A DNA stretch of 64,000 bases from contig NC_057917.1 of the NCBI RefSeq assembly GCF_018873765.1, forward strand, positions 58,090,464-58,154,463, given 5' to 3'. Below the pieces are notes generated by a model. That model was not told the origin of the DNA and ran no database searches. It saw only the letters and a program-made list of their open reading frames with translations. This document shows, in pieces, positions 1-10,881 of this stretch. Numbering within the stretch: the first letter of the stretch is position 1; each line of letters opens with the position of its first letter. The stretch is from Telopea speciosissima. Lineage: Eukaryota; Streptophyta; Magnoliopsida; Proteales; Proteaceae. Position numbers and translations under genes: made by a program.

Positions 1-484
1 CTATATTTTTTCCACATAAAAAACTCTGATAGGACTAAAACTTGATATATGAGTTGGGGATCTAGGGTTTTATTTATCCATAAAATTCAGGGCCCCATAT
101 GAACAGTCATGCAACAATAATCAGCTTTTCACTTGACGTATAGGAAAGGAGACTCCCGAATTATTATTTATAAACACATTTGAACATATTTGAGTGACGG
201 AATATAAAATTAACATCACTAGTTTGGAAAAATATCATCTTAAACGAATCTTCAAATTAACGAGTTTTTGCCTCTCGAATATCCAACTGACTAATTAATT
301 GTTTATAACGGATTCCATTTTTCCTCGACAAATAAGCCAACGGCCGTTGACGTTTTCCTAATTTTTAATAAAAACATTTTTTCCCCTTCCCAAGTAAGTA
401 TCACTGCAATAATGGAAGGTGTGGAAGGTGGTGTTTTCAAATATTTCAAGATAAATCTGAGCCATCTATTTGTATATTTTTTTT
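1..484. other. Intergenic, no gene seen
   Basis: AT-rich sequence without a convincing open frame or recognisable repeat on either strand. I see nothing specific in it. Confidence 0.5.
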
Positions 485-640
485 AGGGGCGATGTTCTCT
501 GCTCGGGAGCGCATCCGAGACACATGGGGAGGGACAAGGGTGGGGTTTGAGTCATTCAAGGGGGCGGGCTGGTCATTTTGCCCACCCCCATGTGTCTGGG
601 CGCACCTGCACCCCCAGTGCTGAGAACTTTATTCTTGTTT
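485..640. repeat. Inverted-repeat MITE-like element (family F1)
   Basis: The left end (gatgttctctgctcggg) and the right end (reading back from ...cccagtgctgagaac) form a rough inverted repeat around a core with cattcaagggggc and cacccccatgtgtctgggc. The same core and ends recur at 56902-57048, and related copies lie near 30110-30455 and 45700-45855. It has no coding capacity. I infer a short non-autonomous element; no target duplication could be fixed. Confidence 0.45.
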
Positions 641-689
641 CTTTTTTTAAATATAAACCATCTATTCCCAACCAGAATTGGGATAGTGC

Positions 690-890
690 ACAATAATGTC
701 TGCAGTATAGGTGTACAAGCATGGATATGCGCGGGATGTGTGCCAATACAAAGGAGGTATTTGAATGATTAGCCTAAAAAATTTGATAAGTGACTAATGT
801 AGACCATAGTTTTTATATCCAGTGGTCGGAATGGACATATCGTCCACGTGGAAAAAAACAGATATTCTTGTGATGTTTGGAGAAATAAAC
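690..890 (+). repeat. Single arm of a foldback repeat family
   Basis: This stretch shares ordered blocks with the left arm of the foldback element at 51120-51600: agtgcacaataatgtct, tgtgccaatacaaa, gtatttgaatga, tagac, ggtcggaatgg and gtgatgtttggag. Only one arm is visible here, so it is probably a truncated copy. Confidence 0.45.
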
Positions 891-1770
891 AAAAAAAAAA
901 ACTGTTGTGATAATAATAATTCATCTTTTAATTATTATTTATAATTTTCCCATAAAATATTTTACTGTAAAATAAACACAACCTAGTGGGTTGTTTGTTC
1001 TCCAATTTTCATAAAACCATAGCTAATCGATCTTAGAAAAACGAACCGGATCTCTTTTTTTGGTTCAAGATCTGATCTTCTAATTGGTTTTAAAGCCAGA
1101 CCAAGATATTATGCCAAGTCTTTCCAAAGCATAACCTGACAACTATTTTTCAAAGTTTGTGATTGTTTTTAAATCTTTTAAACTATACAAAAATTAGTTT
1201 CTTTAAATTAAAGTGATTTCCCATATCCCCCTTGCATTCCATGTGATATTAATTTACTTAACCCTGGATTTTTGGAATTGGATCGGCTGATCCAGTTCGG
1301 CCAAAATCAGGATTGGAATCGGCCGTGATCTGAATCGACAAATCCGTTGCCAATTTTAAAACCCTAGGGAGTGTTTGGTGGTTCTGTTATTTTTTTTTTC
1401 TCCTTTCTATTTTGATATATTTTTGGGTTGGCGGATTTCTTGCGATGAGTATGTCTACATAAATAAGTCGAGAAGTATCTATTTTCTTCCATTCCCGGTC
1501 AGAAGAAGCTGAAATTTTGTAGATAACACGAAATCAAGTTTTTTGCTCATATGTCAAGTTTCTGCTTAAAGAAGATAGTCACATGACAAACGAATTAAAT
1601 GAAAATCAAAAGAGTGTACGTGATTGCTTAGACGATAGATGTGCATGAATATGCATAAGAGGATAAATAATTGAATTTAAAATTAAAATTTTACATGTGG
1701 TTAATCCAGATCATTTTATATGTGTCCCATGATTAAAATGATTGAATAATCCTTCCAAATGGCATAATTA

Positions 1771-1923
1771 AGGTTATGTTTGGTAAGCATATTTGGAGTA
1801 GAATTCTAGATCTAGATAGTATTCTGAAATCCAATTCTTCTCTCTGTTTTTTTTTTTTTCCCCCCTTTCAAAGTGCATTCTAAATACATAATCAATTCAA
1901 AAAATACATACCAAACACAACCT
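1771..1923. repeat. Small MITE with terminal inverted repeats
   Basis: The left end aggttatgtttggtaagcat is matched in inverse orientation by the right end atacataccaaacacaacct, about 150 bp apart, with an AT-rich non-coding interior. This layout is typical of small non-autonomous DNA transposons. No target duplication was confirmed. Confidence 0.45.
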
Positions 1924-4623
1924 ATATATGCATGTCCATTTATTTTTGGTATGCGTTTGGAAGAAACTTTTGCCTAATTATTTACAGTGTGCTCATCACT
2001 TGGAAATTGAATGTATACCATTCTTTAACACGCACCTAGGGTTTGAAAATCCCGATTCCAGATAATTCAGATTAAACCAAGGCTATGTTATGCATTCTAG
2101 GTCGATTTCACATTTCAAGATGTGAATTTTATCGTAAAAGAAAAATTAATTGTATTAATCTAGAATGGAATGTGAATTTTATTGATAAAATGGGACCAAC
2201 AGAAGGAAGAACACCCTCTGGGTTTCCCATGTGAAGTCCTCAGGTACATTACCCAATTAGAATAACAAATACTTACAAAAAATAATTAGAATAACAAATT
2301 AAAACAGGATCCCTAATATTAAGCCAAATAAAGGAAGGGAAAATAAAATTGCTCATGTAAAACGTGGTGGATATAGTCAACTTTTGATTTGGAATCTTGT
2401 CCATATGATCCAATCAAAGTTAATTAATTTCATTTTTTTTTGGGGGGGGGTCAAATAACGTTAATTTCATTGAGATGAAGATCATCTGGCGGGATTTTTT
2501 TTTTAATTTTTTGGGGTTCACTTTTGAGTCGTGCCTATAAAAAAAATAAAATCAAATCGAAAAGTGGCATAATATCTAATTGGTTTATCGAGCTGATTTT
2601 CAGAATCGAAATCGATTGTTTAAAACCAAACCAAACTGAACTGTAAATAATCGACTCGATTTTGATTTAAACATCTAATAATTGGTTTGTTTCTTTTTTA
2701 ATTGATAAAACGATTAAACTGCGAAAATGATAAACCAATTAAAAAAAATAGGGTATGTTTGGTTTGAAAAAAAAAAAACTTAATTGCATAAACCTAATGA
2801 TAACCCAAAATATTGACAATCAATAGCATATAAATTTTAGAATTGATAAGGTTTGCCACGATGCTAGTGTGAAGAGGAATTTACAAGTCTCACACCAATG
2901 GTGGTGCGGAGAACAAAATCACCCACATGAGACTCATATGGTCAAAATAAGAGAAAGAAAATAATAATAATAAAAAAACTATGTTAAAAGAGAAATATTA
3001 TCAAACCCTATATTCAATTTTAAGTTAGCCAATCTTAAGCTTACCATTGAACCATGACGATCTATTTGAATTGTATAAAAAAAATATAAAAAATTGAATC
3101 AAATATATAAGACTAACTTTTAAACTTCAGAGCGGATGAGCTAGCTCATCATAGGTGGCTAGACAGTTGGGTTTAACGTAAGTTCAGGAAAAGGGCAAGG
3201 GAAACATATCATGAGCTCTTTCATCAAACTTACCCTATTCAAAGATTCTCTTTTGCTTATCCTTGTTTTATGAACCACTAGGAAAGAGCCTTAAGAAAGA
3301 AAAAAAAAAAATTTATAAGAATCATCTGCCCTTCCCCACTAATAAAAAAAAAAAAATAGAATCAGATGTGAATCGGATCATAGTTGGACTGAATTCGTTT
3401 GGATGGGTCTTGAAATCGATGTTTTAATGCTTTAATCCTAGTTTTTGTACAAGGATCAGATGAGACAATCAACTAGAATCCACATCGGATTTGGCCAATT
3501 TCGATCCGAATTAGGCCATCCAGCTTATTTGATATTGATTCTTGAAACCCTGGTTCTCACACTCCTTTTAGTTGTTTCTTTATTATCAATTAAGATTGTC
3601 AATAGGTTCGGTTTTGATTTTTTGGTTGGATGTTGGTTTGGTTTAGGATACAATATATACAAACCAAAACCTTGTAATTTTTATAACCGTAAAATCGAAA
3701 TTGAATAGAATTGGTTCAGTTTTATTGGATTCCTAGTCATTTGGTTTGTACACGCCACATGGTCTTAAGTGAAAATAATCTGTCAAAACAAATAAAGTTT
3801 AAAAGAAATTTACAACCTCATGAAGAATATAGAGTCTCATAATGTCAAAAGTGATACCTTTCAAATCCTCTTTATATAACTTAACAAAGAATCTGATATG
3901 AGGTAATTTCATTCAACCCAACAAAGACATATAATTGCAGGGTTTAATATGATTTAGATAGATTTGCTTGTTTCGATTCATATGATTTACATTTTATTTG
4001 ATTTAATTCAAACTCATGGTTTTTAGGCTAAAACCAAAATCGAACCAAATAAAATTTTAGTTTTCAAAATCAAAATCAAATCAATAATTTTTCGATTCAA
4101 TTTTATACGATCTGTTTCAGTTTCAAGTTTGGGTTCAATTTTATATTGACACTGTTATGTGCCTAATGGGGTTCGATCTAGTATATGGGCGTTAGATTGG
4201 GCCAACTTAGTATGAGATAGATTAAAAGGCTTGATTTAACGCGTTCCATCAGTTCTGGATCCAATATCGATCAAGTACTTAATATTTAGTATCAAAGTCG
4301 GGCATCACGTCATGGATTTGAATCATGGAAAGGGCTATCTAAGAAAGGATTACCTGGAATAGAATGAGCTATCTGCCGTCAGACAAAAACCCTAAAAAAG
4401 AATGGACCTACTACTGAATGAGAGAAATCTAGAGTGAGAACCTCTAAGGATGATGATTGTGGAAGCGTAATGGTTTGTTATGTGTCTAATGGGGGTTCAA
4501 TCTAATATATGAGCGTTAGATCGAGCCAACATAATATGAGCAAGGTTAAAAAACTTGATTTCATCAACTCTAGAGCTTTTGGGTTACGATCACTACATAA
4601 CAAACCCCTTAATTATTATCCAC

Positions 4624-4660
4624 ACAAAGAGAGAGAGGGAGAGAGAGAGAGAGAGAGAGT
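4624..4660. repeat. GA microsatellite
   Basis: Interrupted run of GA dinucleotides beside an AT-rich intergenic stretch. Confidence 0.85.
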
Positions 4661-6331
4661 GTGGATTGAAAATAAGATAAGAAACCAAAATACTATACAC
4701 GAATTTACATACATTCATTGCCCGTATAGTAAGTTGATGGTTTCACTACCATCGAAGTAAAACAAAAAAGTTTTACCAAAAAAAGGAAGTAAAACCAAAA
4801 AATGGACATGAAAAATTGAAAATTATCGCCGCCGCCCTCTAAATTTTATGTTTATTTTGTTGTATTCTCCGTGGCTCCGTTAAAAATAAACACATAAAAG
4901 TTAATGAGTACGTAATTACTTCCAATCTACTCCAATTCTTCTTCATCCTTGACGGGCTTAAACGTCACCCTTCTCTGCAAATTCAAACAATGCAAGAGAG
5001 AAAACTTTAGTGAGATTTCCCAACAATTGTATTACATTTAAATTAATTAAACAATTGAACAAGCTTATAAGTATCGGTATCAATGCTTGTATCGGTCTCC
5101 ATCAATATTGATATTGATACAACATAGGTCGACCGGCATCTGATCATATCGGGTTCAACTTTACCAGTTTGTATTAGGACGATTCTAATTAAAAAAAAAA
5201 AAAACCTCTTTGACCATATCGGCCGATATGTATTAATGACGTATTGGTATCGATCCATTCGGTCGACACAATATCGATTGCTAAATCCATACCAACCGCT
5301 GCTGAACATCTCAAAGTATCAATATATCCTATAAAAACCGGACCGGATTGAAATCTGAACCGGCCAACCAGATCAAGGATGGATTTGAGGGTTCGGGTCA
5401 ATAATGGCCAACCCCAACTGGAATTCATATGAAGCAAATGAAAATAAAGTTGGAATTATAGGACCACAGAACATGTCCCACATGCACGTGGCTCAAAAAT
5501 CCACGTTCATCAACTTCCATGTAGACTCTTATAAATCAACAATCAGACGTTTACTTAAAAGTCAAAGAAATCAATAGATCTCAACCGTCACATCCGTCGC
5601 AGATTTCCAAATATTGCATCTACGAATGGGTAATACACGACGGTGCATGTTTACCACGAGTCCTTCAAGTATTTGAACTTTGACAGGAAACCTAGATTTA
5701 TAATTGGGGTTTGTTTGGATACAAGGTCAAAATTTGACCATTTAGAGCGAGTCAAGTAACTATTTATTTTAGCCCTCTTTAGGTTTTAAGCTGCTCTGGG
5801 GTCTGCAGAAAAGGTCTTGCATGACTAGCTTATGTTTGGATAAACCTAATTGACTTTCTATTAGAGGCATGAAAGATGCCATTAATTTTATGTAAAAATA
5901 CAACTCCTTTTCACACTAATATTTACAATTCTTTAAAAAAAAACCTTGTGTTACTATATATATTTAGTTAACAAAAAATTTTTAATATTTAATAAATATT
6001 AAAGATTTATCAGATTTTACTAATTTATTAGCAATATTTAAATCTTTACCGCGCATCATTTTGCATGTGCATATCGTTTCAAAGACTTTAAATTAAGGAT
6101 TGAGTTTTTCTTCACACACAATGAAGAGAGAATATCTTAAACCACAACTAACCGTTGGATTGGACGAAGGAAGGGTAATTTTGACCACATAGAATAAGGG
6201 GTGTGAGTTTAATGATGAAACTTATTGTCCAAGAGCCAAATCATAAGATCAGTTCATCTTAGATGAAGAGATTCTCCCTTCATCCTTGCTCTTGGGTGGC
6301 AAAAACTTTCTCCTTAAACTATTGAGAAAAG

Positions 6332-6503
6332 GGACCTGGATCCTCTACTTCCGTGTGCCCTACACACAACAAGGTGGAAAAGATCGTCTTACCCCCGCTC
6401 AGGCAAGACGCTCGAGTAGGGGTAAGGTGGTCTTTTCACCGTCTTCTTGTATCTGGGGTGCACATGGCAGTACGGACAGCTTGGCAATAGAGGAACCCAA
6501 CGC
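6332..6503. mobile_element. Palindromic MITE with 9-bp target duplication
   Basis: An imperfect palindrome of 172 bp. The left arm (ggatcctctacttccg ... ttaccccc) is matched in reverse by the right arm (... ggggtaaggtgg ... aatagaggaaccc). It is flanked by the direct repeat tgagaaaag at 6323-6331 and 6504-6512, a 9-bp target duplication of the size left by Mutator-like transposases. It resembles the elements at 32202-32389 and 55322-55505 through the ttacccc/ggggtaag core. No transposase is encoded. Confidence 0.6.
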
Positions 6504-6512
6504 TGAGAAAAG

Positions 6513-7829
6513 ATATTTTAAAAGAATGAGAATTTGGAAAGTAGTAATCTATAAGCCCACTAAGGAAGATTAACACATTAAACTAGTCAAAAGAATTGAG
6601 AACCCAAAAGAAAGTTAGAAATAAAAAAAGCAACATTAATATCTTAAGTTGTATGGAGACTATGAGTGTTAAAAAAATCAACAGAAAGAGCAAAAGAAAG
6701 AGAGAAACCAAAAAGAAACTTTTATAATCAACAACATTAGATTTGGAGACAAAGATTAATACTTTTATGGAAAGAAAATATTTGAAGGGTGGGTTCCCTC
6801 CATATTAAGTGTAGAGGATGTTTCTACACCAACATTGCAAGTTAGATTGCACGACAAACCAGATAAGGTTGTAATTTTATAAGTAATCCATATCTATCAA
6901 ATTTCAAGGAATTTATTCAACGGCAAAATTTAAAAAAAGAAATACCAAGTGGAACGTCTGCATATATCTTTTGGATGAGTGTGGAAGGAATGAAAGACCA
7001 ACCATGAATCACAAGAGCAAGCATTATTCATCCTACAAAGTACCAGTTAATATAAACTCTTAAACTTGGGAGAAGAATCACTACTAGGATGTGTAGTCCC
7101 TATAGGAGTGCGGAAGCCAATGAGAGTGTGCGTAAAGACATCTAATAAGGATGAATTTTCATTTTACGAGAGGCATGGCGTCATTTTGCCCTACCTCTTT
7201 CTGGGTTTAGACGCCATGTAGCTTGACAGCCTAAACAAAAAACAAAAGACAATAAAAGAATTTTGAAGACTAATCAAGAGAAGATGGGATGAGAGGAATC
7301 AATCTTTTATACATGCATAAGTAAGTAAGTAACTAACTAACTAACAATTGTCTATTCTTAGTCATAGAGCTAGAGCGCATCTACTCCATCAACTCCCTCA
7401 ATTTTGTGACATAAATACTCACATGACAAATATATAATAATCTGCACTGATACCATTTGAAAATCAAGAAAATCTAAATTTCAAGATGAAAAAATTCAAT
7501 TCTATAATCATAGCCAGCAACCAACTTTGAGATGAAAAAAACTAGTTTCTATGATTGACCATATCCATGAAACTACAACACTCAATGAAAAGAAAACACA
7601 GTATACCAAAAGCACAAAAGCACAAATCTGACAGGTTGGTATTGGTTTGGTTTCTTGTTGGGGTCTTAACGCTCTGTCGGCCCTCTCCCCGTAATCCCGT
7701 AACTTACGCCTCATCCTCGCATTTATGATTTCCCTTTTGTCTTTTTTAAAAACACTCCAGACATGGCCACATGGGACATTAAAAGTCGGTAAAGCATATA
7801 CAACTACCTCTTCAGTCTTCACTACAAGA
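6513..7829. other. Intergenic, 3' side of the DUF4228 gene
   Basis: AT-rich, no independent gene. The minus-strand open frame at 7508-7855 has no recognisable domain. Part of its sequence may be the 3' exon or 3' UTR of the DUF4228 gene. Confidence 0.4.
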
Positions 7830-7970
7830 TCAGAATCCAACACCGATCTCATCATGATGCATCCTTTGATTCCAATCCTATGGTCCTATCTCTACCTCTA
7901 ATTTCTTCTATTTCCTAAAATGAGTGATGCCAAAGAAAACCGAGTCAGTGAGTTGAGTGAGAAAGAAGGT

Positions 7971-8684
7971 TTAATTTACCTCACGGCGGGGCTTGTTACT
8001 ACCCTCTATGATACTATCAAGTGCTGGCTTCCAAACCCCATGAGGTCGTAGAGGCCCACTCTTGGTGTCCTCGTTGGAGTCGTAGCTGAGGAGTGGTCCA
8101 CTCTTGGACTCGTACCCGAGAAGAGGTCCGCTCTTTGTGTACCTGTCGTCTTCCTCGTGGTGGTCACCGGAATTGTTTATTCCGGTCTTGGTGATACAGA
8201 GATCCATGATCTTCTCCGCCGCTTCCGACGAATCTTGGCTTTCATCCATCAACTTCGATAACTCCGACTTGGGTAACCTTAATTTTACCCTCACCATGCC
8301 AGAGTCGTTCACGAGACTTCTTTCCTTCACGGACGACAAATCTGAAGTTGCCCGTCGGGTTAACATGAGGCTTTCCATTCTCTCTTTTGCACTCATCCGA
8401 ACCCCTGGCCTCACTTTCCTCTGAAGAATATTCTTATCTTGTTGTTGAGGAAACTTTGTTCTTTCCAAGAGGAAATAGAGTTTCCTTGGCTTCAATTCTT
8501 GTTGTGGTTCCAAAGGCTTTGCTTTGATGCCGAAGTGCTTCACAGCTTCTGATTCTATGAGGATATGGCCTGGGTAGTCTTTCGTTACTTCCCCTACTTT
8601 TAATGGCGTTTTAAACTTAACCGTCTCGCCATCTACGGTCATCACCTTCGCTAACCTTCTCCTTGCTCCTATTGTATTTCCCAT
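7971..8684 (-). CDS. DUF4228 (PADRE) domain protein, At1g66480-like
   Basis: Open frame of 237 aa in one exon. It begins MGNTIGARRRLAKVM, and Gly2 in an MGNxxx context is a typical plant N-myristoylation signal, so membrane attachment is likely. The N-terminal half carries the DUF4228/PADRE core: a basic lead-in, VDGETVKFKTPLKVGEV, then DYPGHILIESEAVKHFG, then KPLEPQQELKPRKLYFLL at about residues 15-95. The rest is polar, serine-rich and probably disordered. PADRE proteins are plant-specific, often induced by pathogens, and have no known enzymatic activity. The frame ends ...RREVN across the sequence GAG|GTAAAT, a very good splice donor at 7979. A second exon is therefore likely. A downstream acceptor at 7878-7879 would add 15 residues ending at 7830, replacing the last two residues. 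I cannot decide between a one-exon and a two-exon form. Confidence 0.85.
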   Translation of the reverse strand: MGNTIGARRRLAKVMTVDGETVKFKTPLKVGEVTKDYPGHILIESEAVKHFGIKAKPLEPQQELKPRKLYFLLERTKFPQQQDKNILQRKVRPGVRMSAKERMESLMLTRRATSDLSSVKERSLVNDSGMVRVKLRLPKSELSKLMDESQDSSEAAEKIMDLCITKTGINNSGDHHEEDDRYTKSGPLLGYESKSGPLLSYDSNEDTKSGPLRPHGVWKPALDSIIEGSNKPRREVN

Positions 8685-8764
8685 TTTTTGTTTTGTGAAT
8701 TTCGATTTCTAAACTCAGGCTTCTTTCTTGTTCAAGCAATAGAACGATTTGGGAGAACAAACTC

Positions 8765-8835
8765 TGTTCTTCTATTTATAAAAAGAAATGGATAGATAGA
8801 TAGATAAGAGGGAGGGAAGAGATAGAGAGAGAGCC
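8765..8835 (-). promoter_or_regulatory. Core promoter of the DUF4228 gene
   Basis: On the minus strand a TATAAATA box lies at 8773-8780, about 90 bp upstream of the start codon at 8684. That distance fits a 5' leader of about 60 nt. A GA-rich tract (gaagagatagagagagag, 8816-8833) lies just upstream. The placement makes this a credible core promoter. Confidence 0.55.
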
Positions 8836-9964
8836 CGTGATATGTGGGCCGAACTCGTATTTGGAGGTGTTGAAGGAGGGGGATTTTTGTAATTAAATAT
8901 TGATTATCGTAAATAAAATATTAAAATGAAAAAGATGAGAGAATAAAGCTTCTCAAGTCTTCCTAGTTCTCGTGTGAATCTGTGAAATTTGGGAAAGATT
9001 CTTTTGATCTGTTTGTGTGTGTGTGATGCATGTGATTGGTTAGGGCGTTAGGGGGTGGGCCAATACGAAGGGATGGGGCCCAGCTACTGAAAAGATCATA
9101 GGGAGATTTTGATTCAAAAAATTTGGAGTAAGAAACACACACATGTTCCTATGCCGTAGCACGCATCGTACCTGTACACGATTTTTTTCTTTCATAACGA
9201 GCATCGTACCTGTACACGTGGCTATATTAATTCATTCTTTGAAAAAATCCCGTACATTATGGTATAGGGGAAGAATCTCTGATTCTATGGGATGAAATGA
9301 TGGAAATACTGTCTCATGACATAAAGTTGAGAATTAATTAATGAGGATCACCAAAAATATAAAATTTATTAAAAAGAGTTCTCATAATTTTATTTTTTTG
9401 GTAAACCTCATAAAATTAAATAAAAGCTTAAAAAGAAACTCATTTGTTCTAACCTTGTAAGACCTAAGATCAGATGTAAACCCATTTATTACTTAATTTG
9501 GATTCGTTCCCCACATGAGAATGGTCTCTAGTCTCCATCTCATGTACATCGTCCAAGGGGTGTGGGTTCCGCACCTGCGTATAATATGAATGGGATGGGG
9601 ACAATTCCTACGCGGGAATGGATCCAAACCCTTTATGACTCTGGTGGGTCTAGAGTTATAAAACAAGGTATCGGATATCATAATGGTTACTTTCAATATC
9701 GATACCAATATTAATATCTATTGGTTGAATTGATTTCTAACAATCCTATTCTAGATCAAAAGGTCCAAAAAAAAAAAAGAAGTCACTTTTTGTGTAATAA
9801 AATCACTTTTGATCGTGTTAGATTTTGTATCAATGTTAAGATTTAAAATTATGGGGGAGTCAAAGGTTTTGACCACCCTGATCTCAAAAAAAATCACTTT
9901 TGATCTTATTTGACCCTTTGTTTGAGTTAGAAAGGTATTTCAAGATGCAATCGTGTTAATTAAA
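8836..9964. other. Intergenic upstream of the DUF4228 gene
   Basis: No gene seen. It contains a short direct repeat, acgagcatcgtacctgtacacg and gcacgcatcgtacctgtacacg, near 9159-9218. It also contains fragments of degenerate tatcggtatc-type repeats near 9660-9720. Confidence 0.35.
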
Positions 9965-10112
9965 GAAAGTAGTTTTTTGTCCTAGAGTGTGGTCTATGCC
10001 AGTATTTTCATGTGTCTATCTCTCTCCTCTCAAAACAAGGGGCATGGATATCTTTTCATATGAAGAGGAGAGAGAGAGACTTATGAGAGTGCCGACGTAG
10101 GCCAAACTCCCG
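9965..10112. repeat. Inverted-repeat MITE (family F2)
   Basis: The left end (gagtgtggtctatgccag ... catgtgtctatctctctcc) and right end (ggagagagagagactta ... gtgccgacgtaggcc) are inverted copies of one another. The element at 13273-13403 is a second copy with the same ends and interior (ctcaaaacaagg). About 148 bp, non-coding. Confidence 0.55.
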
Positions 10113-10567
10113 TACATAATTCTTTTTCCCTAATATTAAACAATGTGGTAAAATCTTCTGAAATTGATGAGGGAATGTGTGACCATGGACTTAGAAAAGC
10201 TCTTCGTGGAGAGGTGAAAGTAAATGATGATATATGGCTTCCATAATGTACAGTTCTAACTGCACATTGGTATTGGATCTCAAGAGTTGAATTCAATTCA
10301 TTTCTTCATTCATAATATAATAAAGCGAAAAACTGCCCGGCAAAGCTAGAGTGCAGTTTTCCTCATACATAATTATTTTATTATTTTCTCACTTATTATT
10401 AATATGTGGATCCATATAGATGATTCCTTTTTCAGGACAATCATTGGTGTAATGTGCAGATTCCTCCGCACCAGTGGCATGGGAAACACTTAACCCTATA
10501 ATAAATCTATTGAATCGATATCTTGTATATCAAATCTTCCACATATAGCTAATTATGTTTGGCTTGC

Positions 10568-10870
10568 GACTCCCTACTGCCTCCATGGGAAATTGCCACT
10601 ATAGTCAAAGATATCTTACTGTTGAAAACTGAAGTTGCTTTTTGTACCTTTTGACATGTTGGTAGGACCTCCAATGTGATTGCTAATTCTATTTCCAAGT
10701 GGACTATAAATTACCCTAGACAAGGCTTTTGGTTGTCTTCCTTTCCAGAGGACCTTGTGAGTGTTGTAATGCAGTTTTTGCCTTTTGAGGTTTTAATAAA
10801 TTCCTCCCTTCCCCCTCCTAGAGGGAATTTGGGGGGGGGGGGGGATTTTGCACTAAAAAAAAAAAAAAAC
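10568..10870 (+). mobile_element. LINE 3' end fragment with poly(A) and target duplication
   Basis: A 300-bp insertion bounded by the direct repeat gtttggcttgc at 10557-10567 and 10871-10881, an 11-bp target duplication. It ends in a poly(A) run (about 10855-10869). The open frame from 10676 reads like the C-terminal tail of a plant LINE RNase H domain (VIANSISKWTIN, where LINEs usually have xVADSLA). This is a heavily 5'-truncated non-LTR retrotransposon. A run of 14 G (about 10829-10842) precedes the tail. Confidence 0.65.
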
Positions 10871-10881
10871 GTTTGGCTTGC

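Larger units (their letters stand above)
641..6331. other. Gene-poor intergenic DNA with degenerate repeats
   Basis: No supported gene. It holds half of a foldback-type repeat (690-890), a small MITE (1771-1923), a GA microsatellite (4624-4660) and several AT-rich stretches carrying degenerate aaaccgaaaccg/cggttt-like motifs (about 2570-2760, 3360-3760, 3940-4150). These stretches resemble old hAT-like debris. The short open frames here are interrupted and low-complexity. Confidence 0.4.

Noticed and set aside
7508..7855. 115-codon minus-strand frame downstream of the DUF4228 gene
   Set aside because: No family recognised; at most part of it is a terminal exon or UTR of the neighbouring gene.
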